From NCBI RefSeq assembly GCF_000220395.1, contig NW_004086329.1, forward strand, positions 40,379 to 104,378: DNA of 64,000 nucleotides, given 5' to 3'. How positions within the stretch are numbered: position 1 is the stretch's first letter; every line of letters begins with the position of its first letter. The translations under genes and the position numbers were made by a program. Below are positions 61,323 to 64,000 of the stretch, one piece after another. The stretch comes from Ichthyophthirius multifiliis. Lineage: Eukaryota; Ciliophora; Oligohymenophorea; Hymenostomatida. The notes beneath the pieces are model-generated. The model had not been told where the DNA came from. It ran no database searches and saw only the letters and a list, made by a program, of their open reading frames with translations.

Positions 61323-62540
61323 ATGAATTTAGATTAAATATTTGATTGGTAAATATAAAAATAACAATATAAAAATAAACAAATAAGGATACTAAATAAA
61401 CCATAAAATTATCCTGGAAAACATTAATTTTCTCAACCTAGAACAAATTCTGTATATAGGCCATTAGAACCTAAATCTTAGCTACATATAATATTTAAGG
61501 CAACAAGCCAATATATACTAGAGAAAATGAAAGAAGGAAAAGTAAAATAAAAAAAAATATCTAAAAAAAATTAAAAAGGGAATAAATATACCAGACTTTG
61601 GAGCATTTACATTTGAAATATATTCTGACTTTGTAAAATCAGCTTAATAATCTAACTTTGACATAACAAAAGATTTAAATGAATAACGTTCTGATAGAAA
61701 CACATTCATAAAATAAGGTTTTTATAAATCTTTAAATATTAATATAACATTTATACAAAGACCTTGCTTTGTTCCTAACAAAAAATTTAAATAGGCTCTT
61801 TTAAGATATCATGGAAAGGAAGAAATTTCAGTATCAAAAAGTTAAATTTCTATATATTAAAAAGGTTTTGCAATGACTTTTTGTAATGCAGGTCCAATAG
61901 CAGCATCTTGGTATCTATTTTAATATTTAATTATATAAATAATAAATATATTTTATATAAAGTTTTTTAGGAAAGGATGTTGTTGAAAGTGCTCATTATG
62001 CATTTATTTGTGCTGTTTAAGATTTAACTACTTTGGGTAACCTATTTTATTTTTTTCTATTTATATGTTATATTTATATTTTATTTTAAGGCTATTCTTT
62101 AAATATTGATTTTTAATTTATCAAATTAACTGTAAATAATAAAAACTTACAATATTAATATAATTAAGAATTTTTAAACACACTAAATAGTAAGAATTTT
62201 GAAATTAAAGTTATAAAAAATATATTAAAAAATATTTATATATATTCTTATGTTTATATAATAAAATAGTTAAGAAAATCTAATATTCCTACATCTGAAT
62301 ACTGGACTATGTCTTACTTAAAAAATTCGGATTAAAACAGGTATTTCATTATTATTATTATGGTTTAATTATATTTTTAATAGCTTGAATACTTTACTTA
62401 AAAGACCTAATTCTAAGTAAGTTAGATATTATAATGAAAAAACACAGGCTTTAAAGATAATGTCACTAGATTTAAGCACTGCTGAATATATAAATTATTC
62501 TTAAAAATAAAAAATATTACCTTAGTTGTAAAAGAAATGA
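61323..62540 (+). CDS. CCDC81-like HU-domain protein
   Basis: CCDC81 proteins carry a eukaryotic HU/IHF-like fold and are associated with centrosomes or cilia. The signature KGINIPDFGAFTFEIYSDF, followed by ITFIQRPCFVPNKKFKQALL, matches the (K)GV.IPGLGTFTF....RPVF core. A second half-domain follows (GKDVVESAHYAFICAVQDLT, GYSLNIDFQFIKLTV). Three introns are well placed by frame: 61911-61962, 62037-62090 and 62341-62383. Start ATG 61323-61325 (MNLDQIFDWQIQ), stop TGA 62538-62540 after ILPQLQKK. The frame changes near the A9/A8 tracts (61549-61571), just before the HU core. The role of the C-terminal part (SLDLSTAEYINYSQ) is unknown. Confidence 0.78.
61911..61962 (+). other. Intron in CCDC81-like gene
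   Basis: GTATCTATTT...TATATAAAG, 52 nt. Splicing joins AAS to CFLGKDVVES in frame. Confidence 0.75.
62037..62090 (+). other. Intron in CCDC81-like gene
   Basis: GTAACCTATT...TTATTTTAAG, 54 nt, phase 1. Splicing gives DLTTLGYSLNID. Confidence 0.8.
62341..62383 (+). other. Intron in CCDC81-like gene
   Basis: GTATTTCATT...TTTTTAATAG, 43 nt, phase 2. Splicing gives NSDQNSLNTLLKRP. Confidence 0.85.
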
Positions 62541-63947
62541 GAAAAATATGATTAAATTTTAAAAATAATAACAAATATAAATATTTGGAAATATGGCTTA
62601 AACAAATAAATTATATTTATATTATTTATAATATATTAAAATATAGTATTTTAGAAAATATAAAAATATTTATTTTTAAAAATTTATATAAAATAATAAA
62701 TATTATGTATTATATTTTATTTTAAAGAAATAAAACAATTATTATTTTTTTTAAAAAAAATTGATAATTAAAGAAGTTAAGTTTTAAATTATTTCTTTGG
62801 AAGTACATATAGATATTCTATAAAAATGTACAATATTTTTTTTTTATTGATTAAAATACATTTTTCTTGAATAATAAAAAATTTTAATTACTAATTTAAC
62901 ATTAGATATATTATAATTTTTTTAAAAAATTTAAATTAATATGAATGATAATATAATTATATTATATATATGTATATTTAAATATTTTTTCAAAACATAT
63001 TAGTAAAAGTTATATAATAAATAAATATAATTTTCAAATAAAAAAAGCATATATTTAAGTAATAATTAACAATATTAGATTATGCAAAGAAAATAGTGGA
63101 TTAAATGTATATATATATAAATATATATATGTATATATATATATATTTATATATATTTTTATATATATTTATATATATTTTTATTTTATTTATATAAGAA
63201 TATATATATTACAAAAATACGACTATTAATATTTTAGAAGTTACTTATATATATAATATTATATAATAAAATTTTTTATATTTACTTTATTTTTAAAAAC
63301 TTGTATAAAGATATTTTATATTTTAATTTAAAATAAAAATAAAATATTATTTTAAATATTATCTAATATTTTTAAATCTCTTTATTTTTTTTGTTAATAA
63401 ATTAAAAATATATATATAAATTAATTTACAAATAGTTCTCTAGACCAATTCGTCAATTTATTTTTTTTTTTAATTTTTTTTTATATTTTTCATATATTAA
63501 TAGAATAAGTTTATAATTTTTATTTTATTTAAAAATTATTATTTTTACTTATATATTTCAGTTATTACTTTTCATCTTCAAAAATAAAAATTATTAACAT
63601 AAGAAAAAAAAGTTGTAAAAAAATGCATAAAATGTCTAATTTTATATTCTATGTTATGTATAAATAAAAAAATAGTTTTAAACAATAATAATATATCAAA
63701 ATATAATATATAAAGTAAATATATTATTTATTATAAAAAATAAGTTAAATAAATATATAAAATGAGGGCATTTTTATGTTCAAAATAGCTTTTAAAAGTA
63801 TAATAAAATAAAAAAATGATTGATATATTATTAAAATATATTTTCTATAAATATTAAAACATTACTAATTTTTATTATAAATAAATTAGAATAAACAATT
63901 AATATTTAAAATACAAAATACATATCTATCCAAAATACAATTTACTC
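62541..63947. other. AT-rich spacer with interrupted (TA)n
   Basis: 1.4 kb of A/T DNA. Around 63104-63180 it is composed almost entirely of TA/TTTA alternation with short interruptions. No coding frame seen. It presumably ends in the promoter of the gene that begins at 63948. Confidence 0.5.
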
Positions 63948-64000
63948 ATGGAAAAAACCAATGAAAACTATATCTATTAGAGAATCATTAAATTTAGCAT
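63948..64000 (+). CDS. Possible gene start, cut by window edge
   Basis: ATG at 63948-63950 opens a frame MEKTNENYIYQRIIKFS that runs off the window with no TGA. The base composition shifts to the less A/T-rich style of coding DNA here. Too short to name. Confidence 0.35.

Noticed and set aside
902..61571. Programmed +1 frameshifting of the Euplotes type
   Set aside because: The breaks share no slippery AAA-TAA/TAG pattern, and TAA/TAG are sense codons here; most coincide with homopolymers.
1..64000. Genome-wide pseudogene decay, suggested by in-frame TAA and TAG
   Set aside because: The codons fall at Gln or polar positions of conserved families and frames end at TGA, so this is the ciliate genetic code, not decay.

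Overview
The window looks like macronuclear DNA of an oligohymenophorean ciliate, most likely Ichthyophthirius multifiliis or a close relative. The evidence is the extreme AT content, the many very short introns (about 43-67 nt, GTA...TAG), and long conserved reading frames that run through dozens of in-frame TAA and TAG codons and end only at TGA. TAA and TAG must therefore be read as glutamine. With the standard code almost every gene here shatters into meaningless short ORFs. The species call is inference; the genetic code call is seen directly.

Layout, left to right: 3' end of a PPEF-like Ser/Thr phosphatase (+, 2-421); eRF3 translation termination factor (-, 902-3077); a Fab1/PIKfyve lipid kinase with FYVE finger, chaperonin-like and kinase domains (-, 3577-8822); a propeller plus coiled-coil protein, possibly Nup88-like (+, 9283-11515); SHQ1 H/ACA snoRNP assembly factor (-, 11564-12795); glucosamine-6-phosphate N-acetyltransferase (-, 13014-13493); a SAPS-domain PP6 regulatory subunit (-, 14096-about 16440); a coiled-coil protein (+, 17332-19049); a p47/Shp1-like UBX protein (+, 19296-about 20323); a giant ciliary ASH/MSP-domain protein resembling CFAP47 (-, 20459-29956); mRNA capping guanylyltransferase (+, 32664-34103); a MORN-repeat protein with an acylation-type N-terminus (-, 34236-35614); an unrecognised low-complexity protein (-, 36563-38644); glycogen debranching enzyme (-, 39250-44286); a NEK-family kinase (+, 45271-46511); tRNA-Leu(UAA) (+, 47044-47125); a large secretory/membrane protein with a propeller and cadherin-like domains (+, 48287-53173); a signal-peptide-peptidase-like aspartyl protease (+, 53457-55003); a tesmin/TSO1-like CXC protein (-, 58408-59668); a CCDC81-like HU-domain protein (+, 61323-62540); and the possible start of one more gene (+, 63948-64000).

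These are ordinary housekeeping, signalling and ciliary genes, each with its own promoter region. There are no operons, no CRISPR array and no recognisable mobile element. Convergent pairs can be very close (48 bp at 11516-11563). Divergent and tandem spacers are nearly pure A/T, with (TA)n, poly(A/T) and one pentanucleotide array.

The most striking anomaly is the number of apparent reading-frame breaks inside otherwise well-conserved genes (eRF3, Fab1, SHQ1, debranching enzyme, NEK, the 48-53 kb membrane protein, the SPP-like protease, CCDC81-like). Many sit on A/T homopolymers of 7-12 bases, so sequencing or assembly error is the simplest explanation. A few do not, including a one-base insertion in the kinase DFG motif. 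I found no convincing undescribed multi-gene system. The items most worth a second look are the frame breaks, the phosphatase lacking a metal-binding His, an unexplained GC-rich island at 13629-13760, and the cadherin-like domain lying beyond the membrane helix of the 48-53 kb gene. All coordinates and translations were worked out by hand, so exon boundaries are approximate unless given exactly.
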